Shown here: positions 37,101 through 44,697 of the stretch, one piece after another
Position numbering within the stretch: position 1 is the first letter of the stretch
How the letters are laid out: each line of letters starts with the position of its first letter
DNA from: Scytonema sp. UIC 10036
GTDB lineage: Bacteria; Cyanobacteriota; Cyanobacteriia; Cyanobacteriales; Nostocaceae
NCBI RefSeq assembly: GCF_009725235.1
Contig: NZ_WJFC01000004.1
Location: forward strand, 117,668 to 181,667
DNA: 64,000 nt
Reading direction: 5' to 3'
Made by a program: the position numbers and the translations under genes
Notes under the pieces: model-generated
Told to the model about the DNA's origin: nothing
Seen by the model: the letters and a program-made list of their open reading frames with translations, nothing else
Database searches by the model: none

Positions 37101-37394
37101 TGATGGGTCAAATGTGACTGTGATTTTACTGGTGCCATTGTTACTGCTACTTGAGGTCATGTACCGCATACCATCGACCCCGTTGATCTGCCTTTCTAAA
37201 ACAGTAGTCACCGTGTTTTCTACGACTTCAGCATTAGCGCCGACGTAGTCAGCGGTCACCTCGATTTGAACTGGACTAATTTCTGGATATTGGGCTGTGG
37301 GTAGTGTGGGAATACTAATTGCCCCTACCAGCAAAACAATAATGGCGCAAACGCTCGTAAAGACAGGTCGTTTGATGAAGAAATCAACGAACAT
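34182..37394 (-). CDS. HAE1-family RND multidrug efflux permease (AcrB-like)
   Basis: A 1070-residue inner-membrane transporter. The N-terminus MFVDFFIKRPVFTSV and YPEISPVQIEVTADY, ATGLTVDDAIVVVENI in helix 4 (the Asp pair of the proton relay), AIILTPTLSALLL and the C-terminal YENYIDPLIIMLSVPLAVLGAL are all HAE1/AcrB signatures. It works as a trimer with the adaptor encoded upstream, 119 bases away, and an outer-membrane TolC-like channel not in this window. It should expel hydrophobic and amphiphilic compounds. Full length. Confidence 0.93.
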   Translation of the reverse strand: MFVDFFIKRPVFTSVCAIIVLLVGAISIPTLPTAQYPEISPVQIEVTADYVGANAEVVENTVTTVLERQINGVDGMRYMTSSSSNNGTSKITVTFDPSRNKDIAAVDVQNRVSLAEPQLPELVQRTGVTVSKQSSDILLAIGLYSDNNEYNNVFLSNYADLYIVDALRRINGLSEARIFGERRYAMRIWLDPNRLASRNLTAQDVIDALEEQNIQVGAGQIGQQPSPEDQMFQIDLQALSRLREPSEFNEMVVQTGQDGTLVKLKDVGRAELGAENYNSFLRFRGQEGVGIGIFPTPGSNVLDVAKAVKEEMKRIRSQFPPGLKYQVAFDTTLFVEESLAEVVQSLFEAVGLVILVIFLFLQDWRTTIIPAVVIPLTLIGTFAVIKVFGFSINTLTLFGLTLATGLTVDDAIVVVENITRLLEEEEMTPFQAASEAMRELFGAVVASSLVLMAVFVPVAFFPGSTGEIYRQFALTIAFAVGISTALAIILTPTLSALLLRRGQKLGGWIGWVFARFNNFIDWTRRQYERSLIALNRIRAVVILLFVASLVFTGWFYTRVPTAFLPDEDQGYFITIIQGPEGVSLNYTSKVMRQVEQEILKLPEVVGTFAIGGFSFSGSTANNGVIFTTLKPWDERRKPEQSVQAIIGNLMGKLSAITDSRVLPVNPPTIRGLGSFAGFQFQLQDKSGNSSLDTMLQYMGQLLQQGNQTPGLQAVFSTYAASTPQYLIEVDRNKAKALQVDIDDIFNTLQSYLGSRYVNDFNYLRRTYRVYVQADAEFRSNPQDIGRLYVRSASDRANTQVNGQANGQMIPLSNLVKIIPTTGAQTINHYNLFRSIEINGGAAPGFSSGQAIRTMEELAKRLLPTSLGYEWSGIAIEELESGGQAPLIFGLGIVFVFLVLAAQYENYIDPLIIMLSVPLAVLGALAAQSLRGLPNDIYCQVGLVMLIGLASKNAILIVEFANQLRDEGYPVTKAAIKASEQRLRPILMTTFAFILGIWPLLFPEGAGAASRRSLGTAIVGGTLVSTLLSLFIVPILYIVIGKIRDRFMPRRPSLQLEAAEEDGRVPYESRR

Positions 37395-37407
37395 AGGGGA
37401 ATTGTTA

Positions 37408-37508
37408 ATTGCTAATTGCTAATTGCTAATTGCTAATTGCTAATTGCTAATTGACTTTGACTAACTATTAGCCATTAGCCATTAGCCATTAGCCATTAGC
37501 CATTAGCC
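37408..37508. repeat. STRR arrays (attgcta and ttagcca units)
   Basis: About seven copies of ctaattg-type heptamers (37408-37452) followed by about seven copies of ccattag (37465-37508) fill the gap between the two genes of the efflux operon. They are the same two units, in the same order, as at 8170-8270. Confidence 0.88.
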
Positions 37509-37513
37509 ATGAC

Positions 37514-38854
37514 TTATGATTCAGGAATAATGGGTACTCCATCTCTAAGGTTAAGTAGCCCTGAGACAATGATTCTATCTCCTGGCTGTAATCCTTCAAG
37601 AACTTGGTAATTATTACCTTTTATATTGCCAAGCTTCACGCGCTTTTGCCGCGCTACAAGTTGAAATTCTTCTCCTTGAGCGGCTTGGGGGGATGGTGAC
37701 GGTGGTGGTGTTTGAGCTACATAGACAAAGGTTTCTCCTGCTACTCGAGTCACTGCTGTTGTTGGCACTAAAACTCCAGGGCGCTGGTTCCAGATAACTC
37801 TGGCGCGTGCAAATTGGTCTGCCCTCAGTTGATTTCTACTGTTGTCATAAAGGGCTTTAATGAGTACTGCTTGGGTATTATTGTTCACACTTGGTGAAAT
37901 GAAAAATACTCGACTCATTCCTATACTTTTTCCTTGTGCGTCCATTACCTCCACTGGTGTTCCCTTACGTAATAGCGGGCCTCGCTCACTTGGCACAAAA
38001 ATGTTTAATTCTAAAGGTTGGTTTTGAGTAATGGTGGCTAGTTGTGTCGATGTGTTGACAAAATCACCCACTTTAACTGGTATATCTCCAACTGTGCCAG
38101 GAAAAGGAGCGGTGATTTTGTAGTACTGAAGTTGAACTTGCTGTTGATTGATATTTGCTTGAGCTTGCTGTAATGATTTTTCTGCTTGGTTAATGCTTGC
38201 TTCCTGGGCTTTTATCCGCGCTTCTGTGGCACGGAGCTCCGCTTGTGCTGTTTCTAGCCTGTTTGCATACTGATCTCGTACCTGTCGGGATTCTGCTCCT
38301 TCCGCTGCCAACCGAGCATAGCGATCGTATTCTCGCTGGTTCAATTTCACATTCGATACATTCGATAAGCGCTCTGCTTGTAGGGATTGGAGAGTTGCAC
38401 GCGCATTTTCCAATTGCGATCGCACCACTTCTGCTGCTGCTGCAACACTACTCACAGATGCTTGTTGTTCTCGTGCATCGACTTGAATAATTGGGTCTCC
38501 TGCTGCTACTGTATCTCCCGACCTAACATATATCTGAGCGACTTGACCCTGAATTCTTGGTTGGAGATTCACCGACCGACGCGATTCCAGGTTAGCAACA
38601 AATTCAGAACTATCCTCGATTATACCTGTCTGCACCGTCGATATCTTAACTCTCACCCCTGGAGGTTGAGCGCTGGCTGGTGGAGATTGTTGTTGTCCGG
38701 GGGCAAGGAAACGCCACAGTGCATAGCCTCCACCTGCCAGTACTAGTAGAGCTATCAACAACCAAAGCCACCGTCGCTGTTTGCGGGGTGGCTCTTCTGA
38801 GGTTCGCTCTGGAAGATTATCTTCAAAATGAGTTTGAGGCTCAGAGAATTTCAT
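37514..38854 (-). CDS. RND efflux periplasmic adaptor (AcrA/MFP-like)
   Basis: A 446-residue membrane-fusion protein. A charged N-terminus is followed by one membrane helix (about 29-48, WLLIALLVLAGGGYALW). The lipoyl-like hairpin has VQTGIIEDSSEFVANLESRRSVNLQPRIQGQVAQIYVRSGDTVAAGDPI, then a long coiled coil (about 130-230, EYDRYARLAAEGAES, EARIKAQEASINQAEKSLQQ) and VGDFVNTSTQLATITQNQPLELNIFVP. It bridges the downstream permease and an outer-membrane channel. It precedes the permease gene in a probable operon. Confidence 0.92.
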   Translation of the reverse strand: MKFSEPQTHFEDNLPERTSEEPPRKQRRWLWLLIALLVLAGGGYALWRFLAPGQQQSPPASAQPPGVRVKISTVQTGIIEDSSEFVANLESRRSVNLQPRIQGQVAQIYVRSGDTVAAGDPIIQVDAREQQASVSSVAAAAEVVRSQLENARATLQSLQAERLSNVSNVKLNQREYDRYARLAAEGAESRQVRDQYANRLETAQAELRATEARIKAQEASINQAEKSLQQAQANINQQQVQLQYYKITAPFPGTVGDIPVKVGDFVNTSTQLATITQNQPLELNIFVPSERGPLLRKGTPVEVMDAQGKSIGMSRVFFISPSVNNNTQAVLIKALYDNSRNQLRADQFARARVIWNQRPGVLVPTTAVTRVAGETFVYVAQTPPPSPSPQAAQGEEFQLVARQKRVKLGNIKGNNYQVLEGLQPGDRIIVSGLLNLRDGVPIIPES

Positions 38855-39106
38855 GACTCACAGGCACCTAAGGAGAAACTAACTGGAAGCTCATAGGATT
38901 TTTATCCTAGTATAAAATTTATTTCTTTTGGTTGAGGCTATGTAAACAAACTATGATATATAACCTACCCAAATATACTTGCTTCCCTCCAGCTATTTAT
39001 CTATCCAAAGAAGAATGATGATAAAGCTAGCTTACATAAAAAGCGAGCCTGTTGTCTTTTCAGTTCTTGCGAAAGCTATTCAAATCTTGCTTCTACCCCC
39101 TACCCT

Positions 39107-41767
39107 CTATCCCCTACCCCCTAATAATCTCACAATCAATGCTGTCCAACCTGTTTGATGGCTAGCACCCAAACCATGACCCATGTCACCACAAAAGTAC
39201 TCGTGAAAAAGAATGAGGTTCCGCCAGGAAGGATCTACAGAAAAATATTGGTTTTTCCCTTGCCAAGGACAATACCCCCGTGTATCTGGAAGGAAAATAC
39301 TCGCTAAGCGTCGGGAAATTATGAATGCAACTTGCCCCAAATTCATCATTTGTCCGGAACCAGTAGGGCATTCAACTAATAAATCATCACCGTAAAATTG
39401 GTAGTAACGCTCTAGAGCTTCCACAAGCAGGTAATTAAGAGGAAACCAAATTGGTCCGCGCCAGTTAGAGTTACCACCAAACAAGCTACTGTTTGATTCT
39501 CCAGGAAGATACTCAACACGGTACTCTTGATAGTCAATAGGAAAAACGTAGGGATGTTCCAGATGAAAGCGGGATAGGGAACGGATACCGTAAGGAGAGA
39601 GAAATTCGTTTTCATCAAGCAAAGAGGATAGCACTCGTTGCAAACGTTCTCGTGTAGAAATTGCTAACAGAAGATGATTGGTTGCTTTTGCTTTCTCCAT
39701 GCAGGAGATATACTTGGTAATATTTTGGCGGTTTTCCAAAAACCAGTGCATTCGTTTCGTAAAGCCTGGTAAATTTTGAATCACCTGAAAATCCAAAGTT
39801 TCTACCGCAAGTAAGATGACAATTCCCACAAGAGAGCGTACTTTCAGAGGCATATATTTGCCATCTACTGCCAACCAATCATAATAAAAGCCATCTTCTT
39901 CATCCCAGAGCCCAGTTCCTCCAATAGTATTGGTCGCTTCAGCAATAGCCATGAAATGTTCAAAAAACTTGGAGGCAATATCTTCATAGGCTGGGTCTTC
40001 ATCAGCCAGTTCTAATGCCATTGCTAGCATAGTCACGCAGAAAAATGCCATCCAAGCAGTACCATCTGCTTGCTGAAGATTACCCCCAGTGGGCAAAGGT
40101 TTGGAACGGTCAAAAACACCTATATTGTCCATTCCCAAAAAACCACCCGCAAAGATGTTTTTTCCAGCAATGTCTTTACGGTTGACCCACCAAGTAAAAT
40201 TCAATAATAATTTTTGAAAAACACGAGAGAGAAAAACACGGTCTTTTTGCCCATTCTCAGCCGTTACTTTGTAAATACGCCAACAAGCCCAAGGGATAAC
40301 AGGTGGATTTGTGTCAGAAAAGTCAAACTCGTAAGCTGGTAGTTGTCCGTTGGGATGCATATACCACTCACGCAAAAACAAAATCAGTTGCTGCTTGGCA
40401 AAATCTGGATCGATGTTGGCAAAGGCGACGAGGTGGAAAGCAATATCCCAAGTTGCATACCAAGGATACTCCCATTTGTCGGGCATGGATATAACATCGC
40501 GATTGTAGAGGTGAATCCAATCAGCATTGCGAACCTCTCCATTTCTTTGGCGTGGCGGTTGTGAGGGGTCGCCTTCGAGCCAGTCTTTGATACCGTAATG
40601 ATAGAATTGTTTAGACCAAAGCAACCCGGCATAAGCTTGTCGTGTTACTAGCTTTTCATGTTGCGACAGTTCATGTGAAATCCGATTTGTGTAAAATTCT
40701 TCTGTTTCACAAATACGTTGTTGAAATACTTGCTCGAAATTCTGCCCAAAGGGATGTTCTGGTGATTCTTCTTCAGAAAACAAGCGCAATCTCACTGTTA
40801 CTTCCTCTCCTGGTGGAACTTCCAAGCAGTAGTGTACTGCTGCTTTAGTTCCCTGCATCTTGGGATTAATTGCATCACCCCGCCCATGCACAATATATTC
40901 ATGAAAAGCGTCTTTAACATAGGGAGTGCGGTTTTCTACACCAAATAGCCGTTTTAAGTTAGTCTCATTTTCAGTAAATAGAAAATGGGGGGTATTTTGT
41001 CCTGGAAGTGGTTCTGCAATAAAATGAAACTTACCTAATGTCTCATGGGAAAGCAAAAGCTCTCCATCTTTTTTATATTCAATGCAGGGTTGTGACCAAT
41101 AACTCTCACCCGTGCGACCCCAAGACCAACTGTTCTTAAACCAAATTGTGGGTAAAAGATGAAGTTTAGCCGTCTCTGAACTGCGATTGGCAACTGTAAT
41201 TTTGATTAATATATTGTTGGGGGATTCTTTTGCATATTCTGCAAATACATCAAAGTATTTATTGCCTTCAAAAATTCCAGTATCAACCAGTTCAAACTCC
41301 CCTAAGTCCTTGCTTCGGTTGCGGTTCTCTTCCACCAGGCGTGTATAAGGGAACTCCCCCTGTGGATACTTGTACAAAGCTTTCAAATATGCATGGGTTG
41401 GGGTTGAGTCTAAATAAAAGTAATATTCTTTGACATCTTCCCCATGATTTCCCTCACTATTGGTTAAGCCAAAAAGACGTTCTTTAAGAATAGGGTCTTG
41501 TCCGTTCCAAAGTGCAAGAGCAAAACACAGGCGTCCTTCGCGATCGCATATCCCTAAAAGCCCATCCTCACCCCATCGATAAGCTCGACTGCGTGCGTGG
41601 TCGTGAGGAAAGGAGTCCCAGGAAGAACCGTCTGTTGAGTAGTCTTCACGCACTGTTCCCCACTGTCTTTCTGCTAAGTAGGGACCCCAGCGTTTCCAGT
41701 TTTTCTCACGCCTTACATCTTCCCCAAGGCGTAAAGACTCAGCATCAAGGTTGTCTTTTTGGCTCAT
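39107..41767 (-). CDS. GH63-like glucosidase (MGH1-type)
   Basis: About 886 residues when started at Met10 (41767, MSQKDNLDAESLRL), preferred over an upstream ATG at 41794 that adds nine residues of no family resemblance. It begins with RLGEDVRREKNWKRWGPYLAERQWGTVREDYS, a signature of bacterial glycosyl hydrolases related to GH63. The (alpha/alpha)6 barrel includes WEYPWYATWDIAFHLVAFANIDPDFAKQQL, GGFLGMDNIGVFDRS, LWDEEDGFYYD and GGNSNWRGPIWFPLNYLL. It likely hydrolyses alpha-glucosides, perhaps glucosylglycerate or mannosylglycerate-type solutes. Stands alone; the gap 38855-39106 shows nothing. Confidence 0.85.
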   Translation of the reverse strand: MSQKDNLDAESLRLGEDVRREKNWKRWGPYLAERQWGTVREDYSTDGSSWDSFPHDHARSRAYRWGEDGLLGICDREGRLCFALALWNGQDPILKERLFGLTNSEGNHGEDVKEYYFYLDSTPTHAYLKALYKYPQGEFPYTRLVEENRNRSKDLGEFELVDTGIFEGNKYFDVFAEYAKESPNNILIKITVANRSSETAKLHLLPTIWFKNSWSWGRTGESYWSQPCIEYKKDGELLLSHETLGKFHFIAEPLPGQNTPHFLFTENETNLKRLFGVENRTPYVKDAFHEYIVHGRGDAINPKMQGTKAAVHYCLEVPPGEEVTVRLRLFSEEESPEHPFGQNFEQVFQQRICETEEFYTNRISHELSQHEKLVTRQAYAGLLWSKQFYHYGIKDWLEGDPSQPPRQRNGEVRNADWIHLYNRDVISMPDKWEYPWYATWDIAFHLVAFANIDPDFAKQQLILFLREWYMHPNGQLPAYEFDFSDTNPPVIPWACWRIYKVTAENGQKDRVFLSRVFQKLLLNFTWWVNRKDIAGKNIFAGGFLGMDNIGVFDRSKPLPTGGNLQQADGTAWMAFFCVTMLAMALELADEDPAYEDIASKFFEHFMAIAEATNTIGGTGLWDEEDGFYYDWLAVDGKYMPLKVRSLVGIVILLAVETLDFQVIQNLPGFTKRMHWFLENRQNITKYISCMEKAKATNHLLLAISTRERLQRVLSSLLDENEFLSPYGIRSLSRFHLEHPYVFPIDYQEYRVEYLPGESNSSLFGGNSNWRGPIWFPLNYLLVEALERYYQFYGDDLLVECPTGSGQMMNLGQVAFIISRRLASIFLPDTRGYCPWQGKNQYFSVDPSWRNLILFHEYFCGDMGHGLGASHQTGWTALIVRLLGGRG

Positions 41768-41965
41768 GGGCAGATACCAATTATACCAAAACAAAGTGTA
41801 AAGTTAAATAAAGTTTGCCGAGAAACAGTTATTCATAAATCTCTCTTAGGTAAGAAAAATTTGCTTTCATTAGACATAACCACCACCTGCTTGAAAGGTG
41901 TGTCCCTTAATCCAACGGCATTTCTCACTGACGACATGAAAACTCTCCTTGATTTTTGATTAAAA

Positions 41966-42577
41966 TTAAGCGTTCGCAAATTGCTCTAACAATTCTTTTG
42001 AGGGTGCGACATTCCCCCGTGCAAGTAAATTCTTACCGCGCAACTCTGCGGTAACTCTGGCAATGTTTGCACCGTGATGCCAGCCAGCCAGCTTCATCTC
42101 TTCTGTAATACCAATCGGTTCCATCTCTGGACCTCCCGATCGCCCGTGTGGTCCCCAATGCATTCCTGCAACTTGAAAACCCGGTGTCGTTTTCGGCAGT
42201 GTCACCAGAATCATGCCACCTGCTGCAAATGCGCCCAATAGTCCAAGCTGTGCCAGTTCACAGCCCGCACCACAATCGCCGTAGCCACCGCCAACTGTAA
42301 ATACACCGCCAACTTTGCCCACCATTTCATCGGTTAGCCAAAGCTGTTCACACACATCTTCAATGAATTTTTTGATGCGAGAATCAGCAGTTCGATGCCG
42401 CATGGGCGATCCTATAATCAAAGCGTCACAAGCCCGTACATCGTTTTTGGTAGCTTCCTGTGCTTCCTTGAGGTTTACAGTTGTCCCCTGGACTGATTGT
42501 GCTCCTGCTGCGATCGCAAGAGCCATTTGCTGAGTATTACCTGTCGATGTTGTGTAAACGATTAACACATTCGTCAT
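41966..42577 (-). CDS. Flavodoxin-fold NAD(P)H:quinone oxidoreductase (WrbA-like)
   Basis: A 203-residue protein. VLIVYTTSTGNTQQMALAIAAGA is the FMN phosphate loop, ALIIGSPMRHRTADSRIKKFIEDV the second flavin loop (WrbA has GSPTRFG), and FTVGGGYGDCGAGCELAQLGLLGAF / GMHWGPHGRSGGPEMEP complete the pattern of WrbA/NQO-type flavodoxins. It probably performs two-electron reduction of quinones or other electrophiles. It overlaps the upstream hydrolase gene by 4 bases, so the two are translationally coupled. Confidence 0.82.
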   Translation of the reverse strand: MTNVLIVYTTSTGNTQQMALAIAAGAQSVQGTTVNLKEAQEATKNDVRACDALIIGSPMRHRTADSRIKKFIEDVCEQLWLTDEMVGKVGGVFTVGGGYGDCGAGCELAQLGLLGAFAAGGMILVTLPKTTPGFQVAGMHWGPHGRSGGPEMEPIGITEEMKLAGWHHGANIARVTAELRGKNLLARGNVAPSKELLEQFANA

Positions 42578-43506
42578 TGAGCTACTCCTGATGCAGCATT
42601 TTCCCTGGTTGATTTTGATACGTCAGCGAAAAACGTGAATAATCGATCGACAAGATAATCTGGACGTTCATCGGGAATAAAGTGTCCGCAGTGTTCGACC
42701 ATACCACCACGTACATTGCTAGCAACGCTTTGAAGCATGGCTTTGACGCGATCGCCCATACTTTTCTCACCACCTAATGCCAACACAGGTATTTCAATTT
42801 TGTTCTGTAACAACGGTGTTGTCTGCTGGATTGATTCAAATACACCACGATACACACCCAATGCACCGCTTACTCCACCAGGTGTTGCAAATGTTCGCAA
42901 GTATTCCTCAACTGCATCATAGATCGAATTCGGATCGTAGCAATAGGTGTTGTAGAAATAGGTAAGAAACTCGCGTTCATGTCCGGCGATTAATTGTTCT
43001 GGCAGATCTTGAGCAAGGGCAAATGTCCACCACCACAATCCGCCGTTGTGCATTGTTTCAGGAGCAAACTTAAAAATTTGCTGGAGGGGTTCTTCAAGCA
43101 GTACAGGCTCATCTAAATATGTCAGGCTTAAGACTTCGTTAGGGTATTCACTTGCGTAAAGCAACGCCGGAGGTGCGCCCATATCGTGAGCCACAAGATG
43201 AATCTGGTGAAACCCAAGTTGTTGAATCAGTTGCCGAAAATCTTCTGCCAAAGTTCGCGCATCATAGCCTTGTGCTGGTTTGTCAGAATCCCCGTAGCCT
43301 CGCATATCGGGTGCAATAACAGTGTACCGTTCTGCCAAGGCAGGCATCACCTTTCGCCAGCAATACCAAGTTTCCAGAAAGCCATGCCATAACAGCACAG
43401 GCTCGCCTTTACCGCCGATCGTGTAATGCAAGGTGATGTCATTAACGATCGCTGTATGATGACTAAATTTTTGGTTGAAGTTGGTATTTTGAGTCATTTC
43501 AAACAC
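42574..43506 (-). CDS. Alpha/beta hydrolase (epoxide hydrolase/haloacetate dehalogenase-like)
   Basis: A 310-residue protein; the start may be Met4 (43497, MTQNTNF). LLWHGFLETWYCWRKV is the oxyanion loop, APDMRGYGDSDKP, VAHDMGAPPALLYA carries the nucleophile Asp in the HDxG elbow, and VEHCGHFIPDERPDYL the catalytic His. An Asp nucleophile points to epoxide hydrolase or dehalogenase chemistry. It is the first gene of a two-gene unit with the flavodoxin, divergent from a LysR-type regulator that probably controls it. Confidence 0.85.
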   Translation of the reverse strand: MFEMTQNTNFNQKFSHHTAIVNDITLHYTIGGKGEPVLLWHGFLETWYCWRKVMPALAERYTVIAPDMRGYGDSDKPAQGYDARTLAEDFRQLIQQLGFHQIHLVAHDMGAPPALLYASEYPNEVLSLTYLDEPVLLEEPLQQIFKFAPETMHNGGLWWWTFALAQDLPEQLIAGHEREFLTYFYNTYCYDPNSIYDAVEEYLRTFATPGGVSGALGVYRGVFESIQQTTPLLQNKIEIPVLALGGEKSMGDRVKAMLQSVASNVRGGMVEHCGHFIPDERPDYLVDRLFTFFADVSKSTRENAASGVAQ

Positions 43507-43566
43507 TCACTGAAGTAATTCTGTACCCATTGAGCATCCATTTGTTGCTAACTCCACTACTAGTGA

Positions 43567-43593
43567 TTCAAATATTCTTATTTATGATTTGAA
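43567..43593. promoter_or_regulatory. Candidate LysR operator in the divergent intergenic region
   Basis: TTCAAAT and ATTTGAA form a perfect 7-bp inverted repeat with 13 bases between them, in the 274-base gap between the hydrolase start (43506) and the lysR start (43781). LysR-type regulators generally bind interrupted AT-rich palindromes between divergent genes. Function is inferred from position only. Confidence 0.35.
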
Positions 43594-43780
43594 AATTTAG
43601 CGGTCTACTTTTGCCTACATTTAAATGTGCCTTTAGTTGGACGTGCTTCTTGTTATCCACAATCATTATTAAGGATTTAACTGAATGCAATCTCATTCAA
43701 AAGGTAGAGATTTGTAATCACTCCATATCAATTTTAAGTAGTAATGATACCTTTAAGGTATTAATAATCTAGCCTTAATC

Positions 43781-44672
43781 ATGGAGCTTCGGCAGCTACG
43801 CTATTTCTTAACAGTTGCAGAAGAGTTAAATTTTGGACGCGCAGCCAGACGGCTCAACATGGCGCAACCTCCGCTGACCCGTCAAATTCGGCAAATCGAG
43901 CAAGAGTTGGGTGTACAGCTTTTCGAGCGAACAAGTCGGCGGGTGGAATTAACCGAGGTAGGCATTCTGTTTGTGGAAGAAGCCCGCAGGATTTTAGAGC
44001 AGGTTGAACAAAGCCTTTATAAGGTCAAATCAAGGAGCGATCGGACAGTTAGTCGTTGCATTTGAAGGGTCTTCGGCGTATGATATAATTCCCATGTCGT
44101 TGAAAGCCTACCGAGAACGTTTTCCTGATGTTGAATTGGTTGTACTAGGTATGACTACCAATGAGCAGATTGAAGCACTACGTGAGGGTCAGATTCATGC
44201 AGGGTTTATGGTACCACCACTCCAAGGACAGGTTGAAGATTTAGGACTTGAAACTGTCATTCAAGCGCCTTTAGTCCTCGCTCTACCAGAAGCCCATCCT
44301 TTAGCTGCAAAAGCAAAGGTAAAGGTGCGATCGCTTGCCAACGAAGCTTTCATCATCGGACAGCGCCATAGCGGTTGTGGGCTGTTCGACCAGGTGATTG
44401 CAGTCTGTCGTAGCGCAGGTTTCAGTCCCGTTATCAAGCAGGAGGTCAATGAGATGCAGGTGCTGCTAGGGTTAGTAGCAGCAGGTTTCGGCATTGCGAT
44501 CCTTCCAGAATCCGCGAAGCAGTTTCAGCGATTGGGGGTCATTTATCGAGAGTTGCAACCTACTTCACCACAAGTGGCATTGGCGATCGCATGGCGGAAG
44601 AGTAACTCATCACCCTTGGTTCAAGCTTTTCTGCAAATCGTTAGAGAGAATTCAGCATACATTCATGAGTAG
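43781..44672 (+). pseudogene. LysR-family transcriptional regulator split by a frameshift
   Basis: The first frame (43781-44065) encodes the winged [46 protein letters not shown] (one domain, residues 1-43) and the linker helix to about VKSRSD. The second frame, from about 44035 to 44672, gives [20 protein letters not shown] and the whole ligand-binding domain. Removing one A in the tcaagg around 44031-44033 reads AAATCAGGAGCGATC, that is VKSGAIGQL, and restores a continuous protein of about 296 residues. So one inserted base, or a sequencing error, breaks it. Divergent from the hydrolase/flavodoxin pair, which is its likely target. Confidence 0.85.
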
Positions 44673-44697
44673 GAAACAAACGGAGGTACTGAATTTT

